NCBI GenBank assembly: GCA_944548615.1
Contig: OX155955.1
Coordinates: 11,217,921-11,281,920 of the forward strand
DNA length: 64,000 bases
Source of the DNA: Micropterix aruncella
Lineage: Eukaryota; Arthropoda; Insecta; Lepidoptera; Micropterigidae
Direction: 5' to 3'
The translations under genes and the position numbers were made by a program. Shown here piece by piece: positions 57,601 to 64,000 of the stretch. Each line of letters starts with the position of its first letter. Positions within the stretch are counted from its first letter, which is position 1. Under the pieces are notes generated by a model, which ran no database searches, was not told the DNA's origin, and was given only the letters and a program-made list of their open reading frames with translations.

Positions 57601-58798
57601 GAAGGGTTAAAGATCTTGGTCTCTCCAGGAAAATAATTAACATCTCCCTAGAAAAACTATCTAAACCCAAGATCTCAAATTCGATGTATATCTCAAATTC
57701 GATGGCTTCGAAGGAGAAGTGAATGGGTGGTAAGGTAAACGCATACATGTGGCAAGACAGATGTCCTAAACCTATAACAGACAGTCGTTGGTCCGGAGTC
57801 CACCCTTCAACCCCCAGTAGTGGAATAATAGTATTATGGCAACTCGCTATATCAAGGTTATTAACCCCTCGAGCCTCAGAGGGACCTATCGGACTCAAAC
57901 TTAAAAGCACAGTTGCGCCTCGTTGGGACCGATCGGACTCTAAAGTTAGTATTCTTAAGTTCTAATATGCAACAATTCTAAAGTGCAACAACGGTTTGGG
58001 AGAAATTAATATTTTGGTCGGCCGCTATAATAAATCAAAAATTGCCATAATTATACTAGTCTTTCAAAGACATGTTCTCGCGAAATCTCGCGGCTCGAGG
58101 GGTTAATGCAATATTTTCGTAACTTAGAACATTTTACATTTAGCATTGGATCTCATGGTAAATTAAAGCGGAAGCGAAAAGATTCGTTACATCGAGGAAT
58201 TTATTATATTGAGGTTCATTATATCGAGGTTGTACTGTATTATCATGGTTATATTATAATTTCTCTTTGCATTTTAATCATTTATTGATTATATGATTTA
58301 TTTCAGCTAACCGAAGGCACTGACTGCAGAGAGCTAGCGCCAATAATGAGGCTACTGCCATCTCTGATAGACGAAAACACCACCTTGGTAATGAACCAAA
58401 CGTTTACGCTCGCTTCTATAATACCCGCCGACACGGACAGGTTCTACACGTACAAAGGATCATTGACGACACCGCCTTGTTCAGAAGCGGTCACCTGGAT
58501 ACTCTTCCCGGAAACGCTCCCAGTATCCATATTCCAAATGGAGAAATTCCGGCAATTATCAGCCAGTTCCATATCGTTCCTCGCCGATAATTTCAGGAAT
58601 CTTCAGCCATTGAACCGACGGAGAGTATTCGTACGCGTGACGAATAAGAAATATCCTCGAGTACAACAGTATAATAATGTACATTATTCAAAATGGGACT
58701 GGTTGACGCCGATGATTTCGTACCATAAGGAAATACAGGAAAATGAGATATTTCCCACGCCTGACGACGATGAAAACGATTTGGACAATTCAACATAA
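48567..58798 (+). CDS. Secreted alpha-carbonic anhydrase, 340 aa (four exons)
   Basis: Exons 48567-48627, 53817-54017, 55151-55419 and 58307-58798 join in frame (phases 1, 1, 0) to 1023 bases. The zinc enzyme interconverts CO2 and bicarbonate. Residues 1-21 are a signal peptide (MLMLLLLVLSL). The mature part starts AYCDWGY. Zinc ligands are H123 and H125 (HFHWG) and H148 (EMHMIH). The gatekeeper E135 and the T231-T232 pair (LTTPPCSE) are present, as is proton-shuttle H86 (NNGHS), so it should be active. C43 and C235 match the usual extracellular disulphide. Possible N-glycosylation sites are N201 and N207. The tail after about 300 is longer than the catalytic fold, ends very acidic (DDDENDLD), and shows no GPI or membrane segment. 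Likely secreted. Introns 1-3 hold LINE and MITE relics. Confidence 0.93.
48727..48944 (+). repeat. Direct repeat, right of carbonic anhydrase exon 1
   Basis: Second copy of the 48002-48221 sequence, in intron 1. Substitutions are scattered, so the duplication is not fresh. Confidence 0.8.
48945..49854. other. Carbonic anhydrase intron 1, no further feature
   Basis: Very AT-rich, with an ACAAAATAAA(G/C)A duplicate at 49192-49230. No gene seen. Confidence 0.4.
49855..50090 (+). pseudogene. LINE endonuclease fragment in intron 1
   Basis: The frame reads VNIFEERLEQILGNIGTNTR and LIVYGDFNNN, the GDxN catalytic region of an APE-type LINE endonuclease. The flanking sequence up to about 50620 looks like further decayed LINE code. 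Confidence 0.6.
50091..51479. other. Intron 1 sequence, mostly unassigned
   Basis: Contains an inverted pair of CGATCGATCGAAA motifs at 50987-51028 and decayed sequence without a domain. Minus frames at 50907-51447 are not called. Confidence 0.4.
51480..51720 (-). pseudogene. CR1-type LINE thumb relic in intron 1
   Basis: The minus strand gives HSFKLQKRAIRIIANQN, the conserved 'LQKRA(I/V)R' helix of CR1-group reverse transcriptases, followed by frames with stops. Confidence 0.5.
52260..52860 (+). repeat. Dispersed repeat with two 140-bp tandem units
   Basis: Units at about 52480-52617 and 52622-52770 share GCCCAGACGCTTAAT(C), AAATTTGG(T/C)ATA, AGCTTCTGTTAACC, CCATACAAATTTGGGGT. It is preceded by a TGTATGTCTG microsatellite (52421-52470). 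No gene. Confidence 0.7.
52861..53330. other. Intron 1 sequence with exact 64-bp duplicate
   Basis: 53270-53333 is identical by eye to 52368-52431 (TTTTGAGACTCCCTGAGACG ... CTGTCTGTATGTA). The open frame at 52860-53102 has no domain. Confidence 0.6.
53331..53386 (+). repeat. Three 17-bp tandem units
   Basis: GTAAATTACATATAGAG is repeated three times and followed by a partial fourth. It directly follows the 64-bp duplicate. Confidence 0.85.
53817..54017 (+). CDS. Carbonic anhydrase exon 2
   Basis: Begins after ATAACGTTCTAG and ends TCAG/GTTTGT. Encodes residues 21-88, including CDWGY, QSPI (48-51) and NNGHS. Confidence 0.92.
54100..55090 (-). pseudogene. LINE reverse-transcriptase thumb fragments in intron 2
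   Basis: The minus strand reads KFLGFDIDSGLRCNLHIDAL and CDKLRCGYYALLGLAP (55080-54950), and lower down LWGQAVDRDCILILQNRA (about 54350-54300). This is the thumb order of Jockey/RTE-like elements, with frameshifts between and a non-matching insert at 54430-54640. Confidence 0.65.
55151..55419 (+). CDS. Carbonic anhydrase exon 3
   Basis: Acceptor TATGTTTCAG, donor GAG/GTGAGA. Encodes residues 88-177 with all three zinc histidines. Confidence 0.95.
55456..56039. other. Intron 3 start, no feature
   Basis: No gene or repeat recognised apart from AT-rich runs. Confidence 0.4.
56040..56352 (+). repeat. Dispersed 310-bp repeat, plus copy
   Basis: Inverse match to 35395-35702, including GGTTGTGAGAACAC, AAACGAAATTGGTAAATTAT and GAGATGATTCTCAATA-like strings. 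Its reading frame keeps AKTKLVNYFHINCKLS. Confidence 0.7.
57075..57845 (+). pseudogene. Restriction-like endonuclease LINE copy split by a MITE
   Basis: The left part (to 57340) keeps AGTCTCTGATGCACAGACTC and ATTGTAGAATTAACTGTTC. The right part resumes at AAGATCTTGGTCTCTCCAGG and continues to the family 3'UTR. The MITE 57341-57610 sits in the TTTAAAGATCTTGG site present intact in the 46.2 and 59.7 kb copies. A deletion of the segment upstream of this site has also occurred. Confidence 0.75.
57341..57610. mobile_element. TTAA-flanked MITE, copy 3 (inverted)
   Basis: TTAA at 57341-57344 and 57607-57610. It is the reverse complement of the 13060 and 16234 copies (shares CATGATTCAGCGTGACGGCC and AATGTTTTGGTGAGACAGTG). 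Confidence 0.85.
57861..58106. mobile_element. TTAA-flanked MITE, CCCCTCGAGCC ends
   Basis: TTAA at 57861-57864 and 58103-58106, with perfect CCCCTCGAGCC inverted ends. The interior (GACC(T/G)ATCGGACTC twice) differs from the other TTAA elements. Confidence 0.8.
58307..58798 (+). CDS. Carbonic anhydrase exon 4
   Basis: Acceptor TTTATTTCAG. Encodes residues 178-340 with the LTTPPCSEAVTW active-site loop and NFRNLQPLNRR, ending TAA at 58796-58798. Confidence 0.95.
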   Translation, partial: LTEGTDCRELAPIMRLLPSLIDENTTLVMNQTFTLASIIPADTDRFYTYKGSLTTPPCSEAVTWILFPETLPVSIFQMEKFRQLSASSISFLADNFRNLQPLNRRRVFVRVTNKKYPRVQQYNNVHYSKWDWLTPMISYHKEIQENEIFPTPDDDENDLDNST

Positions 58799-58872
58799 GC
58801 ATACTCGTACGTTTTGATAACATTTATTCATGCTTATCAATAATTATAATAATAATTATATATTTAATATTA

Positions 58873-58878
58873 AATAAA
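58873..58878 (+). terminator. Poly(A) signal of the carbonic anhydrase
   Basis: AATAAA 75 bases after the stop. A second AATAAAATAAAG group follows at about 58936. Confidence 0.6.
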
Positions 58879-59017
58879 GATGTAAATTTTCAGATGTCAA
58901 TTGTAGTTATCCGATCCAAAAAGAGTCTGTAAATAATAAAATAAAGTATGAAATAAATACTCTCTTCTCTTTGGTTTTTAAGCATTCATTCACAAATACG
59001 TAATAATTAATTCAATA

Positions 59018-59998
59018 TTGGAATTAATTAATTTAATATTGCACTGGAAGGTAATGCTCTATGACTGGACGCCAGAGATGCTGAAATTTTATTTGAATGC
59101 CTTTCAGCATACACTTCCAGACCCCAGTAACCTCGCTCGTTGGAGCTTTGCCGAGGATAGTTCTTGTCCCCTCTGTAGCAATACCCCTTGCACAGCTAGA
59201 CACATTCTAGCTGGCTGCAAGGTGGCCTTAGATCAAGGACGGTACACTTACCGCCATGACAAAGTTCTCGCTGTTATTCGCGAGGTAATTAGTCTCTCAG
59301 TGGCTCGTGCCAACAAGGGTTTGACAGTATCCTCCAAACCCCCAATACAGTTTGTGCGGGATGGCTCTAAAGGCAAAAAACATTTAACTACAAAACCTTT
59401 CTCGATAATCGAGAAAGCTACAGATTGGATTCTGGAGGTTGATTCGGTCTCTAAGCAGTATAAATTCCCTGAAAGTCTCGGATGCACAGCCCTCCGTCCA
59501 GATATAACTCTTTACTCTCTATCTCGGAAGGTGGCTCTTATTGTAGAACTAACTGTTCCATGGGAATCAAATATCCCAAAAGACCACGAGTACAAATTAA
59601 ATAAATACCATGATCTTGCAAATGCCGTAACCCGGAACGGCTTCACTGTTCACCTTCACGCGGTAGAAGTTGGCGCTCGTGGCCTGCCAGCTAAATCTCT
59701 ATTTCACCTCTTTAAAGATCTTGGCCTTTCCAGAAAAATAATCAACTCTTTCTTAGAAAAATTATCTAAAACTGCGATTTGCGCATCTCAAATTCTATGG
59801 CTTCGAAGGGGGAGTGAATGGGTGGCAAGGTGAACGCTCACATGTGGCAAGACAGCTGTCCTAAACCTACCACAGCCGGTTCGTAAGTCCGGAATCCACT
59901 GCTCACCCCCCAGAAGTGTAAAAAAAAAAAATAGTATTATGATGGGCCCGACTCCGGTCGGTGAATTCCATGGCAGCTCCGTTTGTATTTATTTATTA
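59018..59998 (+). pseudogene. R2-like LINE C-terminus: zinc knuckle plus restriction-like endonuclease
   Basis: The longest copy of the family, open for 271 codons (59018-59833). It carries C50-x2-C53-x8-H62-x4-C67 (CPLC...RHILAGC) followed by R160-P161-D162 and, 14 residues on, E177 (RPDITLYS ... ALIVELTV), then HEYKLNKYHDL. A CCHC knuckle before an RPD...(D/E) core is the layout of the endonuclease in R2/NeSL-group LINEs, which nicks target DNA. The reverse transcriptase is absent, so this is a 5'-truncated insertion; residues 1-9 may be flanking DNA. The 3'UTR runs to a TATTTATTATTTATTTATTA tail at about 59985. It sits about 220 bases after the carbonic anhydrase stop. By itself it is unlikely to be expressed as a gene. 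Confidence 0.8.
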
Positions 59999-60675
59999 TT
60001 TATTTATTATTAAATCAATGACAATGAGTAGTCATTCGGCTGGCTGCCGAACAACCAACTTTTAGCTTACCACGTTTACCTAGAAGTGTTACATCCTTCT
60101 AGAAAATTGGCGATCAGTAGCATAAACTTTACCTAATTCTCCTGTGTCTTCCGCTCTGTATATTTTGCAGTCGTTATCGAAAAAATGCCACAGGCACAAA
60201 AAGAAAACCTTATTTTTATGTATTAGATGGGGGTTCACTCCCATGCGATTTGTTAATAGTAAAAACAAATAAAGTCAGCGTTACATCAGCGTTTTTTTTA
60301 TTTTAGCTCATAGGTGTAATACTGAGTTTTTCATTAACAGTTTATTAGTTGCACATTTGGGGTAATTTAACCAAGAATCACATGCACAATACTAAACTCT
60401 TTTTTTGCTATTACACAATCTAAATATTCAACATAAAAATATATACAATATATCACTATAGATTTGTAAATAATAGCTAATATCGAATAAACTTCACAAT
60501 TTTAAAGTATTCTAATTTTCTGATCTATTTGTATTAACAACATGCTGGTTAACTATGATATTAATATAAAAATCCAAACAAAATGTTTAGTTACTTTTGA
60601 AATGAGTAAAACGGGATTATTAGTATGAAGGGATATAGAACTCTGCACTCCAAACGGAATCCCAATATTTTGGAT
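59999..60675 (-). other. Probable 3'UTR and flank of V-ATPase subunit F
   Basis: Downstream on the minus strand of the V-ATPase stop. AT-rich with several A/T runs and no second gene. The exact cleavage site is not clear. Confidence 0.4.
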
Positions 60676-60708
60676 TTAGCGTACCAAGTCATCTGGGTTG
60701 AACATGCC
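60676..60708 (-). CDS. Vha14-1: V-ATPase subunit F, terminal exon
   Basis: 33 bases: [10 protein letters not shown] and TAA. Found by matching the known C-terminal GMFNPED-like tail and a preceding TTTTTATTTCAG. Confidence 0.9.
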   Translation of the reverse strand, partial: GMFNPDDLVR

Positions 60709-63572
60709 CTGAAATAAAAATAATAAATATAAAGAACCAGCACTCAGAATCAATGATTCCACTCACTAATGCTACTGTGGTTTTTACTGGTAAATGGAAT
60801 ATCAAACGCAAAAACTAGACCATATAGAGAATAGAATTGTAAACTTTGTACCAAATTGGTAAGAAAAATGCAAGGATTAAGCTGAAGTTACTGCTTTTAT
60901 TGTTGAAACAACCTGTACATCAAAGTAGACTAGCAAAGAAAATACACTATTTCTATTTTACAGTTATTTTTCTTACTCTTAGCTTTGATAACACAGGTGA
61001 GTTTTTAAATTAGTGACATCCTTGAAAAGGATAAATCAGGGCGAGTAAAAAAAGCAAGTTTTGATAAAATCTTTTAGAAAAAACACAATCAAAAAGTTAA
61101 AAAAAAGTTTTTTTTTTGGAAATATGAACATTTTAATGTCATGAAAAATAGTTTAAAAAGTCTTGAGCGCGTTGGACCATCTAGCGATAGGTAAAATATT
61201 GCATATAAAGTTTATTTGCGATATTTTACCTATTGCTAGATGGCGCAGCACCCTCAACGCTTGCCAAACTTTTATTTATAAGTTAAGATTTTCTTATTTA
61301 CCAAAAAAAAAAAAACAAAAAAAAAATTTTTTTTTTCTGTTTTATTTTTTAAATTGCTTACATGGTCGTATAGTTTACGAAATATTATTTGACATAAGTG
61401 TCGTTAAAATGTCATAAAATAAACATTTATTCCCAACAAGTTGTAACCGTTTATTTTACTATGGAGATCGATTCTACCTGCGTGGAACACTTTAAAGGCA
61501 CAAACTGACCGCTGCACCAGGTTCGATCATAACATCTTGAACTTTATACCACCAACGATCAGAGTAAATATTGCAGTATAGGTACCTAACAATAATTGTA
61601 AAATGTGTATTTCAGACAGATATATTAAAATACGCACTAAATACTGATGATTTCGAAATCGAACTGTTACTATTACACTAATTAATAGTCTTAATCGGTT
61701 AGCTACTTACCATGTTAAATTCGGTGATTACCGATTTCGATTTTACAATTATAACAATAATTGTAAAATGTGTACTTCATACAGATATATTAAAATACAC
61801 AGTCATCAAAGGAACGACCTCATCAAAGAAGTCACAAAAGGGTCAATACAATCTGCGACCCGCCATGTAGAAGAAAGGTCGAAGTGGAGGAGCCTCGTAG
61901 GCAAACTGTTGTCTAGTTGCCACGATCGTCAGTAATGAGGGAACGACGGAGAAGAATTACTAATGATTTCGAAATCGAACTGTTAGGGTTTCACTAATTA
62001 TTAGTCCTAATCGTTTAGCTACTTACCAAGTTAATGATCATTGCGTTCACATTATTATTATCAGTTCAGTCAAAGCTTTCACTTTCGTCTATCTGCACGC
62101 TTTTAATTTTGCTCTTCTATTTTCAAAGATGTTTCGTCTTTGGAAAGTAACTCGCGGTAATATTGCAGAAAAAAACAATACTCTCGGGTCTAGTTCTTGC
62201 GATAATGGGCCACTCTTCCATAAACACTTAAACGAACAAGCTCAGCAAATTGTTTTAAATGTATACAGTGTTGTGCAAAAAGAAATGAGCGACATGGGTG
62301 CAGTGAAACGTACAAGTGAATTAACAAAAGTTAAGTATAGCACCGTGCGAAGAATCGTATCCAGTGGTTTTATTAAAAAAGAGGTAAGAGAATTTACAAA
62401 ATTCCAGAAAATTTATAACTTTTTGGCAGATTTAATTATTAGAAAAATATATAATCTATTTAATAATAAAGTAGTACCAACTATAGCATTATTATATTCA
62501 GAGCTAACAGACGATGGAGCTCTATTTCCATATGGACAGAGATTATGGACAGAATGGACCGAAATTCCATATGGACAGAAATTATTTAAAACATGTTGGC
62601 TTCAAGTACGGCACCCTTGACAAAAGAAGAGTAATGATGGAGTCCCCAAGATTGCTCAAAGCTCGAGATGACTACCTCAATGACATTAGTTACTAAAGAC
62701 AAGAGGGAAGGACACTAATATTTCTGGATGAAACATGGTACGATACGCACGATGTTACCAAAAAAGGGCGGCAAGATCAGTCGGGAATGTGTGTTTTAGA
62801 TGCTCCTGTATCACGAGGAAAACGATTAATAATATTACATGCTGGTTGCGATAAAGGTTGGATTCCAGGTGCTTTACTATTATCAGCCAAAAATATTTCA
62901 AACTCGAGTGTCGATTACCACCAGGATATGAACGCTGAATTATTTGAGAAGTGGTTTGAAAGACAATAAATTACTTCCGAATATTCCCAAAAAAGTGTTA
63001 TTGTGATGGAAAATGCACCTTATCACTTAAGGCAAGAGGAAAAGTACTATGTACTTAATACCAAAAAAGCTGAGAAATTGGGCATTGTTGGTGGCACACA
63101 TATTGAAGAAATACATCCTTATTGGAGTGTTTTAGAGCCTATCTGATTGTTTACTCTAGTTTTAGCTGCAGCCAAATTGGAAACTCCAGCCCAGCGGAGT
63201 CTCATCAATGCCCAATATCCTAGTAAAATTGGTGCGTTGCCTACCTGAGAATGTTCTAGAACTACTCTGCTGTAATAGCAGCAGAGTGCGTTTTTCGGGA
63301 CAGACCACCCCTTCGGCGACCTACACTGTTTATTGAGACCAACAAAAATACAAATGATAGACAAACCTTAGCCCTACGCAATATGGAGTCTTTGCTAGCA
63401 TCGTACGGGTGGTCCTTCGACGGGATTTCCAGCACTGCCGGAATTGGGGCGTGATGAGCGTCAATAACGTGTCTGATTAACTCGGCAATGTTCTGGTTAA
63501 TCAGAATGATGTCGATGTCGTCGCGCTTCAGAAAACGCTTGAAGCACTCCTCGATCTCGCTCACGGCGGTGT
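60676..63572 (-). CDS. Vha14-1: V-type proton ATPase subunit F, last two exons (partial gene)
   Basis: Exons on the minus strand are 63572-63367 and 60708-60676. The first encodes [60 protein letters not shown] and DSILRRAK. The second encodes [10 protein letters not shown] and stop. This is the highly conserved C-terminal two-thirds of the 14-kDa subunit F of the V1 sector, which sits in the central rotor and couples ATP hydrolysis to proton pumping. Donor AAG/GTTTGT and acceptor ATTTCAG join in phase 0. Acceptor TTTTTTCAG at 63573-63575 shows an earlier exon, which must carry the start Met and the GDEDTCVGF-type N-terminus; it is not in this window. The 2.7 kb intron hosts a broken transposase and a hairpin MITE. 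Confidence 0.95.
60960..61415. mobile_element. Long-hairpin MITE, CATCTAGCG family, copy 4
   Basis: The central inverted pair CATCTAGCGATAGGTAAAAT and ATTTTACCTATTGCTAGATG (about 61180-61243) is followed outward by A/T homopolymer runs, as in the 33, 34 and 36 kb copies. It lies in the V-ATPase intron. Confidence 0.6.
61416..62128. repeat. Two interleaved direct repeats and a LINE C-terminal relic
   Basis: CAATAATTGTAAAATGTGTA is present at 61590 and 61752. ATGATTTCGAAATCGAACTG followed by CTAAT...GTTTAGCTACTTACCA-like sequence is present at 61646 and 61961. Between them, at about 61865-61940, a plus frame reads [19 protein letters not shown], like the C-terminal end of many LINE ORFs. Confidence 0.55.
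62129..63145 (+). pseudogene. IS630/Tc1-mariner-type transposase, inactivated
   Basis: The N-terminal part (62129-62400) has a helix-turn-helix-like [15 protein letters not shown] ... [14 protein letters not shown]. Further on, in another frame, come [20 protein letters not shown] and [13 protein letters not shown], a stop, then [16 protein letters not shown] (first catalytic Asp), [20 protein letters not shown] and [16 protein letters not shown], a TAA, and [10 protein letters not shown]. The second catalytic Asp before NAPYH is Glu. A local duplication ([19 protein letters not shown]) shifts the frame near 62540. It is an insect DDE-type family related to IS630. Stops, frameshift and lost Asp make it dead. 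It lies antisense within the V-ATPase F intron. Confidence 0.8.
63367..63572 (-). CDS. Vha14-1: V-ATPase subunit F, penultimate exon
   Basis: 206 bases, starting with the last two bases of a split codon and then 68 codons. The frame is fully conserved with no stops. Confidence 0.95.
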
Positions 63573-63714
63573 CTGAAAAAATATAAGCTCAACATCTCAT
63601 CTACACCAAAGAAAACTATAACTGTGAGTTGGATTTACGCACAGTAAGTCCTGTTCTCAACCTTCCAATGGTAACAGGGGAATTTGATACATGGAAGAAA
63701 ATGATTTTCCCACA

Positions 63715-63812
63715 TTTTTTTGGTTTTCTGGCACATTCATCAGAGAAATGCATCACTATAAGAGTGTTTTAGGGCTATCTGTTTACTCTAGTCTTAGCTG
63801 CGGCAAAATTGA
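63715..63812 (+). pseudogene. Second transposase 3'-end fragment
   Basis: Matches 63075-63180 (GGCACA, GAAATGCATC, GAGTGTTTTAG, TGTTTACTCTAGT, TTAGCTGC). It is a separate partial copy, cut on the right by the MITE at 63818. Confidence 0.6.
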
Positions 63813-63817
63813 AGTAT

Positions 63818-64000
63818 TATTGCAGTATAGGAACCTCTTCTAGATTGTTGATTTTTTAACGTCACCAGACTATATTCACCACGCTGATTCCGAATCTGCA
63901 ATAATCTTTATTCGGTCTCAATAAATAAGCGAGATATAGGCATTCAAAAAAGCGCCAAACCCATACAGTTCGGTAGGTTGTTAGTTTAAAAAAAATAATA
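63818..64000 (+). mobile_element. MITE of the TATAGGAACC family, copy D (cut by window end)
   Basis: Starts TATTGCAGTATAGGAACC and follows copy A closely (TCTTCTAGATTGTT, CTGCAATAATCTTTATTCGG, GAGATATAGGCATTC). The right half lies beyond the window. Confidence 0.8.

Larger units (their letters stand above)
56870..58245. mobile_element. pogo/Tigger-like element with nested insertions (carbonic anhydrase intron 3)
   Basis: The outer ends are inverted: AGTACAACCTCGATATATTG at 56872, and the complement of 58213-58240 reads TACAGTACAACCTCGATATA. Both flank with TA. The ATCGAGGTTCA motif recurs inside both ends. The interior has been filled by a LINE fragment and two TTAA MITEs. No transposase remains. 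Confidence 0.6.

Overview
The window looks like a stretch of a repeat-rich insect genome, most likely a moth or butterfly. It is AT-rich, has short genes split by introns, carries LINE 3' tails and MITEs of the kinds common in Lepidoptera, and contains a short interstitial run of the arthropod telomere repeat CCTAA. Nothing in it suggests a bacterium or a free virus. No database search was possible, so species-level identity is open.

Five host loci are supported. (1) The first coding exon of an unrecognised Ser/Asn/Asp-rich protein lies on the minus strand (462-1253) and runs off the left edge. (2) A two-exon plus-strand gene (11229-15905) encodes a basic 149-residue protein with one odd C-X1-C zinc finger. 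(3) An intronless-CDS classical short-chain dehydrogenase lies on the minus strand (30093-30869). (4) A complete four-exon secreted alpha-carbonic anhydrase lies on the plus strand (48567-58798). (5) The last two exons of V-ATPase subunit F lie on the minus strand (60676-63572), with the gene start beyond the right edge. The exons of (2), (4) and (5) were joined by reading splice sites and phase; every junction keeps frame. The genes do not form an operon or an obvious pathway. Carbonic anhydrase and V-ATPase both serve acid-base transport in insect epithelia, but their adjacency may be chance.

Most of the rest is transposon-derived. At 18.6-25.5 kb is a nearly full-length CR1/Jockey-like LINE (minus) with a PHD-like finger, a coiled coil and an FP-like ORF1 end, an endonuclease and a reverse transcriptase. 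It is broken by a nested RNase H LINE that has a 14-bp target duplication and by a 107-bp hairpin MITE. At least six pieces of one LINE family that encodes an R2-type restriction-like endonuclease (CCHC plus RPD...E) are scattered at 2.1, 16.5, 27.4, 45.8, 57.1 and 59.0 kb. DNA transposons include a PIF/Harbinger element with TAA duplications, two mariner-like fragments, a broken IS630/Tc1-like transposase in the V-ATPase intron, seven TTAA-flanked piggyBac-like elements, a MITE family with 7-bp duplications, a family ending in TATAGGAACC, and long-hairpin MITEs centred on a CATCTAGCG motif. Structural oddities include a 58-bp near-perfect palindrome, a fold-back array of 15-bp units around telomere-like repeats, and a strongly strand-biased C-rich block.
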